From: Cheiracanthium punctorium
Taxonomy: Eukaryota; Arthropoda; Arachnida; Araneae; Cheiracanthiidae
NCBI GenBank assembly: GCA_038373885.1
Contig: JAWZYV010016945.1
Span: 434,001 to 498,000 of the forward strand
Length of the DNA: 64,000 bases
Direction: 5' to 3'
Part shown: piece by piece, positions 1 through 9,308 of the stretch
Numbering within the stretch: position 1 is the stretch's first letter
How the letters are laid out: each line of letters begins with the position of its first letter
Translations under genes and position numbers: made by a program
Notes under the pieces: model-generated
What the model saw: the letters and a program-made list of their open reading frames with translations, nothing else
What the model was told of the DNA's origin: nothing
The model's database searches: none

Positions 1-3000
1 ATAAGTAACTTACTATGTGTTTCTCTCTATTCTAAAAAAAAGTAAAGGCCACCGCCGCCGCTGTCAAAAACTTGTTCTGCTATCTCTTCCGAAACCGCGG
101 AGATATGAGTTTTGACAAAGGTGTCCACGGATTCGGAAAATTCCGGGGAGGCCGAGAAACTGCCTTAAATTTCGAAATTCCAATTATTTTAGAAGATATT
201 AATAAAAAACTGAAAAAAATAAGCATAATTGTTGCCAGGTTTGGCAATTTTCGCGCTAGCCTAAAATCAGTCATGCCTTTGCAACAAAGCAATTCCAGCG
301 TAAAATTAACAAACAAGAAGTAGAATTAAATCATTTTTACGCCTAATTAAAAAGTAAATGAAATAAATAAGTCATAGTGTGTTACGCAAAGTTCACAATT
401 TTCAAATAGTAAGTTATCTTTGATAACCGGAGTTTAAAATTCACACCAATTCGCTTTTCTGTTACTTTTTCTAATCAAAATTGTAACCGATTTAAAAAGC
501 GCCATTTTGGCATCAGGAAAGATCTGGAAAAACGCTATCTCAAGCAGGGTGAATCTAAATTCTACGTGTGTTCCAAAATGTTAGCACCCAGTATTTTGAA
601 AATGAAAAATAATTCAAATGCATATCATAGTAATGCCGGTTAGGTTCAGCTTGGGTAGTTGCCGCCCGTAGAAATAGTTGATGGCGTTAACTATGCCATC
701 ATAACAAGTGCAGCTTGGATATTTGCCCGCTCTGCGAGATGCTACATTTTGCGGTGCTAAATAAGCCGATCTACAAAGGATTATGTATATGAATGTATGG
801 ATAACTGCTTTCACTGCAGCCATATAACAATGATTATCGGTTATGAGCATGTGTAAATAGTGAAATAATAAAAACCCGCCATTAGTAGCAAGATATAACA
901 GTTGTTCCGTAGTTTTTATCAAAGAAAACATATGAAGCATTGTTTTCTTAGAAATAATTATTAACTATACGCATACGTAAATTGACAAATTTAGAAAAAA
1001 TTGCCATGGATGGTGAATACGCAAAGTGTTCCATAGTTTCTACAGAATTAAAAATAGTGTGAAGTTGTTCCACGGAGCATGCAAGAAACAGAGAATGTGT
1101 AGCTCGGTAACATTCTATCAGATCCAATTTTTGGGTTTTGTCAATTTTGCCTTTTTTACGAATAAGCCTTATTAGATGCCGAATGCCTCATACGAAAAGC
1201 GAGCGTAGCGAGTCTAGGGACTTTATCCCTTAGTCATTTAAAAAGAAACTAATTTTATTGAATTGGATGTTGAAAGCTTATGAGAAAACAAAAGCGAACT
1301 CATTATATAATGTAATAGAAACACTAATTTTTCTTCTTCCGAAGTCAGTTCGAACATCACAAACGCTGCACAATTAAGTAGCCCGAGCCGGTCTCGAAAG
1401 ACACTGTCTGGAGATTAAACTGTTAACCATTTCAGTATTTTCTGTCTTTAGGAAACTAAAACATTTAATCACCACTTTTTTAAAATTGTAAAATCAAGTA
1501 ACCATAGCGATAGACGGACTATCTATTTCTTAAAGGAAAAAAGAGACCAGCAAAATAAAATGAAGAACTCCAAGAGAAGATCCGCAATATTTAAGCGCTG
1601 AACTAATAAATGGGGAGCAAGAGGGGCATAATTTGCTGGATAATAGCTCCACAAGGAAACGTTAACTGCCTGCGGAATATCTGTTGTGTACGTGACGAAA
1701 ATTGAAAGGATGTGTCAGATGCAGAGACTAAAATTGAAAACCCGTAGAATGAAACAACGAGCGGGGAAAAAAGTGCTGGGGATAAATTACAGACAAACTC
1801 TGTAAAGACCCCCGAGGCATAAATTCGGAGATTAATTAGGCTTCCTTTTTTCTAAAACACAATAGTGATGTTGAGGTTGAGGTAGTAGTGAATTCCCGAA
1901 CACCAAAATCATACTCGGAAATTAAAATGTGGGAGCGACTGTTATGTAGAAAACTTCTCAGTGATATTAAATGATTAGTTTTGATTATTTTTTAATTTTA
2001 ATTGTTAAATATGAAATGTAGATGAACTTCTTCTTCCTGCATACAAGGTTGGCATTTGTTCTATCACATTGTATTTAGTTACACTTCGGTTTAAATTTAG
2101 GTATATTTTTATTGTAAAAGAACTTTGAAATATAAATTGAAATACTCTTTTCACTTAAATAAGTCTGAATTCTATGTTCTTCTGTTTTTTTTTTCTTTTT
2201 GTTCAATGTCAATCAATTTATTTTTATAATTATTTTTTTAATACTTACAAATAGTAAATATATACAAAGTATTGAGTTAATACCCATGTAAGACTTAGTT
2301 CAAAGGACGTTTAGCCTGCGTTATGAGAACGTGGCATCTTTAGCATTCTATTAGCAAATCCGCGCAATAGGGTAGAATACTGGACCTTCGCACTTCAGCC
2401 ATCTACCATGTTCAGTGTCTTATCCAAACGATCATGGCGGGGCGTCTGTAAGGTAGACATTATGTATATATATTTTGCCATATTACGTATGAACTGAAAG
2501 ATTTTTGTAACTGCAATACATAAGTTTAAGAAGTAATTATTGTAACTGATCTAAAGAAGCACCCATTGCCGTGGGTATGATCCTATTTTATAGAAAATGG
2601 TGATTCGGGACAATAATTAGAAAAATACTATTACATGAATTATCATAAAATTAAAGAAAAAACATTATTTGTGAAAAAAAGCTTATTGAAACATATATAT
2701 ATACGTGAACAATAAAATAAAAACCTGTATCAAATTTTTACATTCTTCTATATTAAATCGAAGTAATCATACATATATATCACATAAACACTTAACAGTA
2801 TACTGACATAAACATCATTATTAAAGACAGTAAGTGAATTGAAGGATCGATATCCCAAAATATTATCATTACCATAAAAACACCCACAATATCCCTTCCT
2901 TTTCCTTTTTTTAAGAGCCTACATGTCAACTTTTTTCAAATAGCTAAGCATTTATTTTCGCTGAAGTTTTAAACTGTTTACGTTATAACAAAAGCGCCTG

Positions 3001-3515
3001 CCCAGAAAGTAATTTCTTTCGAGGATGAGAAAATAGCTGGTATTTTGGGCTTTTATGAGGGGCATAAAATCGCCCTTCTGTTTCTCTAAGAGATGGCTCA
3101 AACTATTTCCGCGAAAAGGACAGAAATTAGAGAAAAAGTATCGAACGCCATTGCATTTTATTTATCTTTCTTGCAAAAGTAAGTTTATGAGCATTGTTTC
3201 TTACTTTTATAATAATAACGCATAAAATGTCGGTGTCATTCACGTTACGTGCCATTTCGAGGGTGTAAAAAGAAAATGTAAATAAGAAAACAATGCATTT
3301 CCAATATTTTATTCGAAAGCAGTATCATAAAAATGGCGATTTTTAACGGAAAAGAGAATGGCTATTTTTTTTTCAAAATTATGCAACATTTTTTTGTTAT
3401 ATTTAAAAAAATGAATACTGTTGTATAATTATTTGATTCATTAAAATTTGGAAATAAGTATAAGATTTAATAATTAGGTTTTAAATATGCTACAATTTTT
3501 TAAATGTAAGGTATA
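1..3515. other. AT-rich intergenic DNA, no gene seen
   Basis: I see no coding region. There is a weak hairpin at about 61-126, where tgtcaaaaact faces agttttgaca. A 108-codon open frame on the minus strand (614-940) has no recognisable motif and I regard it as chance. A short GC-richer patch at 2290-2460 holds one of two copies of a dispersed repeat listed separately. Confidence 0.6.
2365..2428 (+). repeat. Dispersed repeat block, copy 1
   Basis: About 64 bp matching 4798-4860 at most positions. Shared words include GGTAGA, TGGAC, ACTTCAG, ATCTACCAT, TTCAGT and TCTTATC in the same order and spacing. No coding potential was recognised. It is probably a fragment of an interspersed element whose borders I cannot define from two copies. 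Confidence 0.5.
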
Positions 3516-3632
3516 ATCCACATGCAAAAACCCTTAACCGGTTAAAAATTTGTATATTTAAAATTCATAGATCTATAAAGTAAAATGCTGCGTCACAAAT
3601 TTTTAACCAGTTAAGGGTTTTTGCATGTGGAT
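3516..3632. mobile_element. Short inverted-repeat element (MITE-like), 117 bp
   Basis: Two arms of about 37 bp face each other. The left arm begins atccacatgcaaaaaccctt and the right arm ends aagggtttttgcatgtggat. The arms match almost perfectly (AACCGGTTAAAA against TTTTAACCAGTT) around a ~40-bp AT-rich centre. The flanking ta/at is compatible with a TA target as used by Tc1/mariner-type transposases. There is no coding capacity, so it would be moved by a transposase supplied elsewhere. Family assignment is inference. Confidence 0.7.
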
Positions 3633-3996
3633 ATCTTTACTTTTTAAGGGTATGGTCAGAAGATAATAAATTAGTTTCAAGGGCGAATTTCGGAAGTTTG
3701 CTTGACACTAAGTTATGTAAATAAATATACAAACCTGTTTTCATGCAGTATCAGAGTATTTGATTAAAAAAGTCACAGTAAGTTCTCTTGTAACATGTAA
3801 CAGAAAATTGACATATTTTTGTTAGAATTTTATAATAAGAGACATAATACTGATTATAATCAATAATTTTTTGAGTAAATTTCTATTTATAATTTGGGTC
3901 GAGTATAGATTAGTATCCCTGCCACCATCTTTGATTTTATTTCATAAATTTGCATTCAGTTTCATGCTAAACGTAAGTTAACTTTTTTACTATAAT

Positions 3997-4010
3997 TATA
4001 TAACTATTGG
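3997..4010. repeat. Target-site duplication of the 4.0-kb SINE, left copy
   Basis: The 14-mer tatataactattgg recurs exactly at 4245-4258 on the other side of the SINE. The perfect match suggests a fairly young insertion. Confidence 0.85.
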
Positions 4011-4244
4011 GCCCCATCAGTGGCCGAGCGCATAGCGCTCTGAACTGGGAGACGGAAGGTGCCTGGTTCGAAACCAAGTTGCGTCCGCCGACCTAATCGT
4101 TCGGAGTTTTCCGTGGTTTCCCCCAAAACAGCGTAGATACGGGTTAGGACCCCTTAGAAAGACCCCCACGGAGGGCACCCCACTTCTCGGCTTAGAGCCT
4201 ACGTTTAGCTATAATCAAACGTAATTCTAGAATAACAACAACAA
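4011..4244 (+). mobile_element. tRNA-derived SINE, family 1, full copy
   Basis: The head looks like a tRNA gene. A box-A-like stretch agtggccgagcgc (from 4020) is followed about 45 bp later by a box-B match, ggttcgaaacc (from 4065), the usual internal promoter for RNA polymerase III. A ~150-bp body with cgttcggagttttccg and a tail of aac units (aataacaacaacaa) follow. An exact 14-bp direct repeat, tatataactattgg, flanks it at 3997-4010 and 4245-4258. That is the target-site duplication expected of LINE-mediated insertion and fixes both ends. A second copy lies at 55741-55992 and a 3' fragment at 63385-63480. It encodes no protein. Confidence 0.9.
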
Positions 4245-4797
4245 TATATAACTATTGGTTGTATTGTTTTAATGCATTGTGATTCATTAATTTGCATTCA
4301 GTTTAATGATAACCATAAGTTAAGTTTCGTTAAAATTATTAATTTAATAATCTCGTTCTTAATTAATGTAATCTAGTTACTTATTCTATTATTTTAATGC
4401 AATGTAATCTATTAATGCAATGTTTGCTTTCAGTTTAAAGCTATCTCTAAGTTAAATTTTTAACTATATTATGATACACTAAGTTTTTAACAAAGTTAAT
4501 GATACATCTCAAAATTGTTGATTAAATTAATTAATGACTATAATCATTAATAAAATAGAAAATTACTCAAAATATTGTTTATAATTGGTTTTATGTCGCT
4601 TTTTAGAAAACTAACTTCATACTATGTTTGTTTTTTTATCAGTTGATAATTTCATTTTTTTAGAGAACGTTTAGATGAACTACCAGTTTAAGAATAAGGG
4701 TCTTGCGCGATTGACTTTCTTGGTGCTTCTGAAGCGTATTTACGTTACATCGTGAGAAAAACCGTCCAAAACTCCGAATTTTTAGATTATCAGCCAT

Positions 4798-4860
4798 CCG
4801 GTAGACCAGAACCCTGGACATTTATACTTCAGTTATCTACCATCTTCAGTATCTTATCAA
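4798..4860 (+). repeat. Dispersed repeat block, copy 2
   Basis: This is the partner of 2365-2428. The order GGTAGA, TGGAC, ACTTCAG, ATCTACCAT, TTCAGT, TCTTATC is kept, with scattered substitutions. Both are on the plus strand, 2.4 kb apart. Confidence 0.5.
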
Positions 4861-5969
4861 CTCGGCTCAGTATCTTATCAACTTCAAATATCTAATACAA
4901 AATATAGTGCATGTATAAATTTAGATTAATCAAATTTCTATCTGAAAAGTATTGAACAAAATTTTAAATCTGGTAATTAAAGGAATACAAAATAAAAGTG
5001 AGAAAAACCTAAGATTTGGAAAAAATATTGGTTTTAAAATTATAATTCAATAATTTCAATAAATTTTATATATACATGAAGAGTAAAAGAATTATTATTA
5101 AAACTAGTTAGTATGTAAAACTACTATTTATTTTCCTTTGAACACTAAATAATTATTATTAAATAATTATGTGAGGTTTCTGAAGAGAAAAAAAAAATCA
5201 TTGAAATATTAATTACATATTGAATTTTCCAAATAGAATTAATAATATTAGAAAAATAAAGAATTTAATTAGAAATAGCTATCAAAATACTAGGGAAACG
5301 AGATACTTAAAGAAAAAGTTAGGAAGGAGTTTTACCAAAAAATACTTAAATTAATTATTATTTTAATTCAAAGTCTTAACTATTTTTAATTATTAATTAT
5401 AGCAAAATAAATTACAGAAAAAATAAGTAAAGTATATAATAATCTGTTATTATTTTTTAAAATGAAATAAAACAAAAACGACAGTAACATAAAGCACATC
5501 TCGCAAAAGCGCTACATCGGGTACAGAACCTAAGTTTTCTGGACAGAACGCGGAAGCGCTTCGCACCAGCTGTCTACGAGCAAACTGGTTTAGGATATAA
5601 AGTAACTTGCACAAATCTTGTCACGGATTTACAGCACTGTATTCCTACTCCCTGCCTTGTTTACCGCCGTTGAAACAAGATCATTTTCCGTATTTCCTTA
5701 CGCGGGTTAAATAGTTCCCTCTTTTAACTGAATTAAATAAAAAAAACGAGTTTTCCTAGCTTAACAGGCGACGTCACTCATCGAATTTGGCACCGATTAA
5801 AATCATATATTAATTGTAAAAAATTCGTTAGAGCGGATTCCGAGATCCAGATGAGACACTTTTGAAAATAGAAAAGTTAGCTGTATATATAAGTGCCGCG
5901 AAGTTTTACAGTTGGTTGGTTGGGCTGGCTGCGTCACTCGTAGAAACTCCCGTTCTACATGATATCTGC

Positions 5970-5971
<2 letters not shown>

Positions 5972-6003
<32 letters not shown>
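5972..6003. repeat. TA microsatellite
   Basis: A run of about 15 uninterrupted at/ta dinucleotides, preceded by tgctttca and followed by tttccaatg. It is simple sequence only. Confidence 0.9.
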
Positions 6004-6005
<2 letters not shown>

Positions 6006-6112
6006 CCAATGTATGGGACACATGAACTAGAACAACAACAGCAAAAAAAAAAGTAATAGAAACAACAACAACAAAAAAGAAACTGTAGCGAGAAATATCA
6101 TCAGAAATTGCT

Positions 6113-6355
6113 TTAATGTGTTGATGCTATTTTTGTTGGTTGAGAGTTGTCGTCCCAAGAGTCTTCTAACTTCCCAATATCTAACGACATTAGTATCACC
6201 ATGGAGAACTCCTCACGCACGCAGATGCTGCCCACAAGTTCATACTGATCACTCAGGGGATAGGCAATGTCAACAAGAACGCTAATACGACACACTTGAG
6301 CAGAAAGGCAATGACTTCCAGTTAGCAGGCGAAAAGCAGCCACTGTCTCTCATTT
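6113..6355 (-). pseudogene. LINE (Jockey-like) pol 3' end, decayed
   Basis: The minus strand has a ~76-codon open frame. Its start reads AAFRLLTGSHCLSAQVCRIS, matching the conserved stretch after the reverse transcriptase of many Jockey-clade LINEs (RLxTGHDCLxxHLxRI, then a Cys-rich PLCxxxE region). Here the first Cys of that region is Ser (PLSDQYE). The following HLRICE-like part (HLRACEE) and RYWEVRRLLG appear only in a neighbouring frame, so there is a frameshift. Only the C-terminal tail is present; the polymerase domain is missing. This is a 5'-truncated, dead copy. Clade assignment is inference. Confidence 0.65.
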
Positions 6356-6778
6356 TGATTTTTCAGGAATATCTAAAAGACAAATTTTTATTCCATATTT
6401 AGTTTTCATTTTATGATACGTCACCAGCGTAAATTGTCTTATAAATAGTTTACAACTGTAGAGAGGTAGTTTAGAAGGGATGTGATGAAGAATATAAAAC
6501 TATTTTTACAATATATTATTTACCGATCTATCTAAATTAAATAAATAAAAAGTAATGTAGGTGTGTATACTTTACTTTCGCTTCTAAACAACTCGACAGA
6601 TCGTTTTTAGATTTTGTGCGGTTATACAGACACATAGGAAAAATACATAGGTTGTATTAAAAATCTTAAAATCAACCAGTTACCCAGTTTTCAGTGTTTT
6701 TCTTAGTTTTCAGCTCCAAAAATATTTTTTAAAGCAATTACATGTACCGAAAAAACACTCAAAATACTGGTGTTAAAC
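6356..6778. other. AT-rich DNA, nothing recognised
   Basis: No open frame or repeat structure was found between the LINE fragment and the palindrome, apart from the left copy of a 15-bp direct repeat at 6735-6749. Confidence 0.5.
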
Positions 6779-6879
6779 GATAAAGTAATTAAAAAACTTT
6801 GTAAAAAACACACATAAGAAGTAAAGGGACCCTTTACTTCTTATGTGTGTTTTTTACAAAGTTTTTTAATTACTTTATC
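6779..6879. repeat. Near-perfect 101-bp palindrome
   Basis: Two 50-bp arms (6779-6828 and 6830-6879) are exact reverse complements around a single a at 6829 (centre gtaaaggg-a-ccctttac). The arms include aagttttttaattacttta and its complement. A 15-bp direct repeat, caattacatgtaccg, lies at 6735-6749 and again at 6879-6893, directly after the right arm. No transposon terminus is recognisable. The layout suits a replication template switch more than a transposon, but an assembly or library artefact cannot be excluded. Confidence 0.9.
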
Positions 6880-7150
6880 AATTACATGTACCGTCTGCAG
6901 GAAATAAAATTTTGAAAATTTCCCATTTGTTTTCCTTTTGCTGAACTCAATTGTTCGAATCTGGCATCTAAAATATGTGTTTTTATCGGTTAGCGTGAAA
7001 TTAGACATTAAGGCCACTTCATCAACTTGACTGAAGCTCTTCCTGAGTCAGAGAGGAAAGTTTTGCCACACATGTCAAGGAGATAAAATGCAAAGTAGCT
7101 AGAATAACTAACATTGAAAGTTCAAGTATTTTACACTGAGTTCTTTAATA

Positions 7151-7497
7151 CAGCGTTTCTCAACTTGTGGAGCACGACCCCCCAGGTGGGGGAGGGGGGG
7201 GCACAGAGCGTTTGCAGGGGGGGGCGAGAAAAACCAAAGAGCAAGTAGTGATGCCTGTTTTTAAAAAAATCATATTTATTCTCATTTATACTCAGATATA
7301 TATCCATTTTCGCTTAAAATGTTCATTCAAATTTTACTGATAACATTATTTTGTAGAAAATTTGACTAAATGTTCATTGCTAAAGATTAAAAAACAGAAT
7401 GTATGCTGAAAAAGGCGAGTGGGAGGAGGCGGCACCGCAAGTTTGCCTTTTTGGGGGGGTGCGACGTTAAAAGCTTTAGAACCGCTGCGTTAATAAA
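7151..7497. mobile_element. hAT-like non-autonomous element, 347 bp
   Basis: The left end is cagcgtttctcaacttgtgg and the right end is aagctttagaaccgctg. These are imperfect inverted repeats of the CAGxGxTTCTxAA type common in hAT elements. The 8-bp flanks are ctttaata (7143-7150) and cgttaata (7498-7505), matching at 7 of 8 positions, as expected for hAT target duplications. Both inner ends carry long G or C runs. There is no transposase. Confidence 0.75.
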
Positions 7498-7505
7498 TGA
7501 TTTAT

Positions 7506-8087
7506 TTCACATTTTTATTTTCCAAGAACGCTAAAAATGATTTTAGTTTTTAGATGACAGTAAAATTTAACGGATTAACTGGCAACAATAGATTATTTTA
7601 CAGTAATTTAGTGTTAAAAATAAGTTAACCGTAATGTTAAAAGTAGGGTACGGAATTTATCATTCTTTTTAAGTGGAAGAATATGACATGTATCAAATAT
7701 AGCTTTCATTAATACAAAAATGATTTATTTATCTCTCGGATAATTGCTTTTTATATGAACAAAACTCGGAAAGAATAAAGCAAGTGTCCAGAGATGCCAG
7801 GTTATTTAAGACCATTTTCTAAAAACTATTATTATACCTGTCTTTGTATTTTTATTCATGGTGAAGTTCTAAGCTAAGCAGGGGAAGAAACAAACTTCTA
7901 CAAAAGTCTACAAAGCACAATGAATTTAAAACTTTTTAAGTTTAGGTTATTTATTCTGATGCAAATGTTAACTAGGGGTGAAACAATTTAGTAGTTTCTG
8001 AAAATCTACTCCTTTCGAATAACTTTTAATTGCGAGTGCTAGAAAAATAACTTCTTCTTGTCGTATGAAGGAAGGGTATTTCACTTA
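7506..8087. other. AT-rich DNA, nothing recognised
   Basis: No open frame longer than expected by chance, no repeat pair and no inverted repeat was noticed. Confidence 0.5.
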
Positions 8088-8139
8088 ACTAATCGAACTT
8101 CTTACCGAACTTAATGATACACTAATCGAACTTCTTACC
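8088..8139. repeat. 33-bp tandem duplication
   Basis: The 19-mer actaatcgaacttcttacc occurs at 8088-8106 and 8121-8139, a 33-bp period. The second copy abuts the left edge of the piggyBac-like element and may have altered its TTAA border. Confidence 0.85.
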
Positions 8140-8570
8140 CTTTGAGGCGCAACCCTTTCCCAATGCTGAAAAAAAAGGGCAGCCGTTGCCATCGCTCGAC
8201 TTAACTACCAGCAAGATGGCGGACGATCGAAACGTTCATCGCGTGCCACAGATCTAGAGACCCTTTTTTGACGACAGCTGGCTGTGCGGTTAAGTCGAGC
8301 GATGGCAACGGCTGCCCTTTTTTCAGCATTGGGCAATCTGTCCAGCTATTCTTGCATTTTTCCATTTTTCAGCAGATGTCAGTGCTGTTAAAAATAATCG
8401 TGACCATTTTTTTACGGTAAATGACGTGCTAAAATTTAAAGGATTCTCGTGGAGCTATGTCACCCGCAACTTTTTTTATAGAAATCAAATCTATTCTTCG
8501 TGACTGGCAACAGTCAAAACGTCAGAGTTGGGTGTTCCCAGAGCGGGATCACTGCGCCTTAAAGGGTTAA
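8135..8570. mobile_element. piggyBac-like non-autonomous element (outer shell)
   Basis: The left end reads TTA-CCCTTTGAGGCGCA. The right end, read on the other strand, is TTAACCCTTTAAGGCGCA. TTAA followed by CCCTTT is characteristic of piggyBac-type termini, where TTAA is the target. The left TTAA appears to have lost one A. A different 175-bp inverted-repeat element (8159-8333) lies inside it near the left end. No coding sequence is seen. Confidence 0.6.
8159..8333. mobile_element. Inverted-repeat element, family M1, copy 1
   Basis: The left arm begins cccaatgctgaaaaaaaagg and continues through gccgttgccatcgctcgac to ttaac. The right arm is its reverse complement and ends cagcattggg. The arms are about 46 bp and nearly perfect, around an ~80-bp centre containing gcaagatggcgg. 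A second, more diverged member with the same terminal sequence lies at 62274-62391, 54 kb away, which shows a dispersed family. No target duplication could be fixed with confidence. Confidence 0.8.
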
Positions 8571-8593
8571 TCCCATCCCAGCCAAACCTATTG

Positions 8594-9308
8594 TATACAG
8601 GATGTTCCAAAGATGTGGTAATACGCTTTATTTCTTTATGTATTTGAAATACGTGTGCAATGTAAACTGAAAAATAAAAATGTGCAAAATAAGGTATGAA
8701 AAATGATTACGCTTAGAAAATAATCTTCTCGTTAAATTTCAGAAAGTTACGCTTTTAAATTTGTATACGACCAACCGTAGAAAAAAGTTCCCAATTACTA
8801 AAATTCACCCCGTGCACTAATGAGGTGATGTAAAAATTTAACAACTGTATTCTAAAAACTCTCTGAGGTATGAAGACAAGTTATATGATTAAACCGCTTT
8901 TCAATACCTCGCGAAGGAACAAAAAAAAAAATTCGCGTCGAATGATAGCATTTCAAGGGCCGAAAGATAAAATACTTTTTTTACATTCTAGCAATAAACG
9001 TTTACATTCAAAATCATGTATAACCTTCTAACACTGTTGTTTAAAGATATCTTACGTTTTATGATGAAAGGCTGAAATTTTGTGCATCACCTCATCAATG
9101 AATGGGGGCGCATTTTACTAACGTGAAATTTTCTATACGTGTGTCGTATGCAAATTTAAAAAGTGTAATTTTTTGAAAATTTATGCGAGGATTTTTTTCT
9201 TAGTCTTTTTTTGAACTTATTTTGAACGTTTTTTTTCAATTTACATTGCCCACTTATCTCTGGTGAATAATTTAAAGCATGCTACCACCTTTTAGGGACA
9301 CACTGTGA
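8594..9308. mobile_element. Long-terminal-inverted-repeat element, mariner-type ends
   Basis: Arms of roughly 260 bp, diverged but alignable from end to end. The left edge is tatacaggatgttccaaag and the right edge ttttagggacacactgtga. Further matched pairs are gtgcaatgtaaactgaaaaa with its counterpart near 9230-9252, and aatgaggtgatg with catcacctcat near 9084. The CAGG-GTGTCCC-type end and flanking TA suggest the mariner/IS630 group. The centre has no coding sequence. Divergence between arms (I estimate about a quarter of positions) suggests an old copy. Confidence 0.7.

Larger units (their letters stand above)
4259..6112. other. AT-rich intergenic DNA with small repeats
   Basis: No gene is recognised. 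A 22-bp tandem duplication (cagtatcttatcaact, twice) sits at about 4846-4884. A GC-richer patch at 5490-5710 has no identifiable content. A TA dinucleotide run lies at about 5972-6003, and aac/aaac-rich simple sequence at 6030-6078. Confidence 0.6.

Noticed and set aside
614..940. 108-codon minus-strand open frame
   Set aside because: No motif, signal or splice context was seen, and the composition is that of its surroundings.
1875..1885. tgaggtagtag, identical to the first 11 bases of the let-7 microRNA
   Set aside because: The match stops after 11 bases, no complementary arm follows within about 100 bp, and no hairpin forms. It is a chance match.
4020..4080. tRNA gene candidate with good A and B boxes
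   Set aside because: Target duplications, a 150-bp body and an aac tail show a SINE. The acceptor stem does not close.
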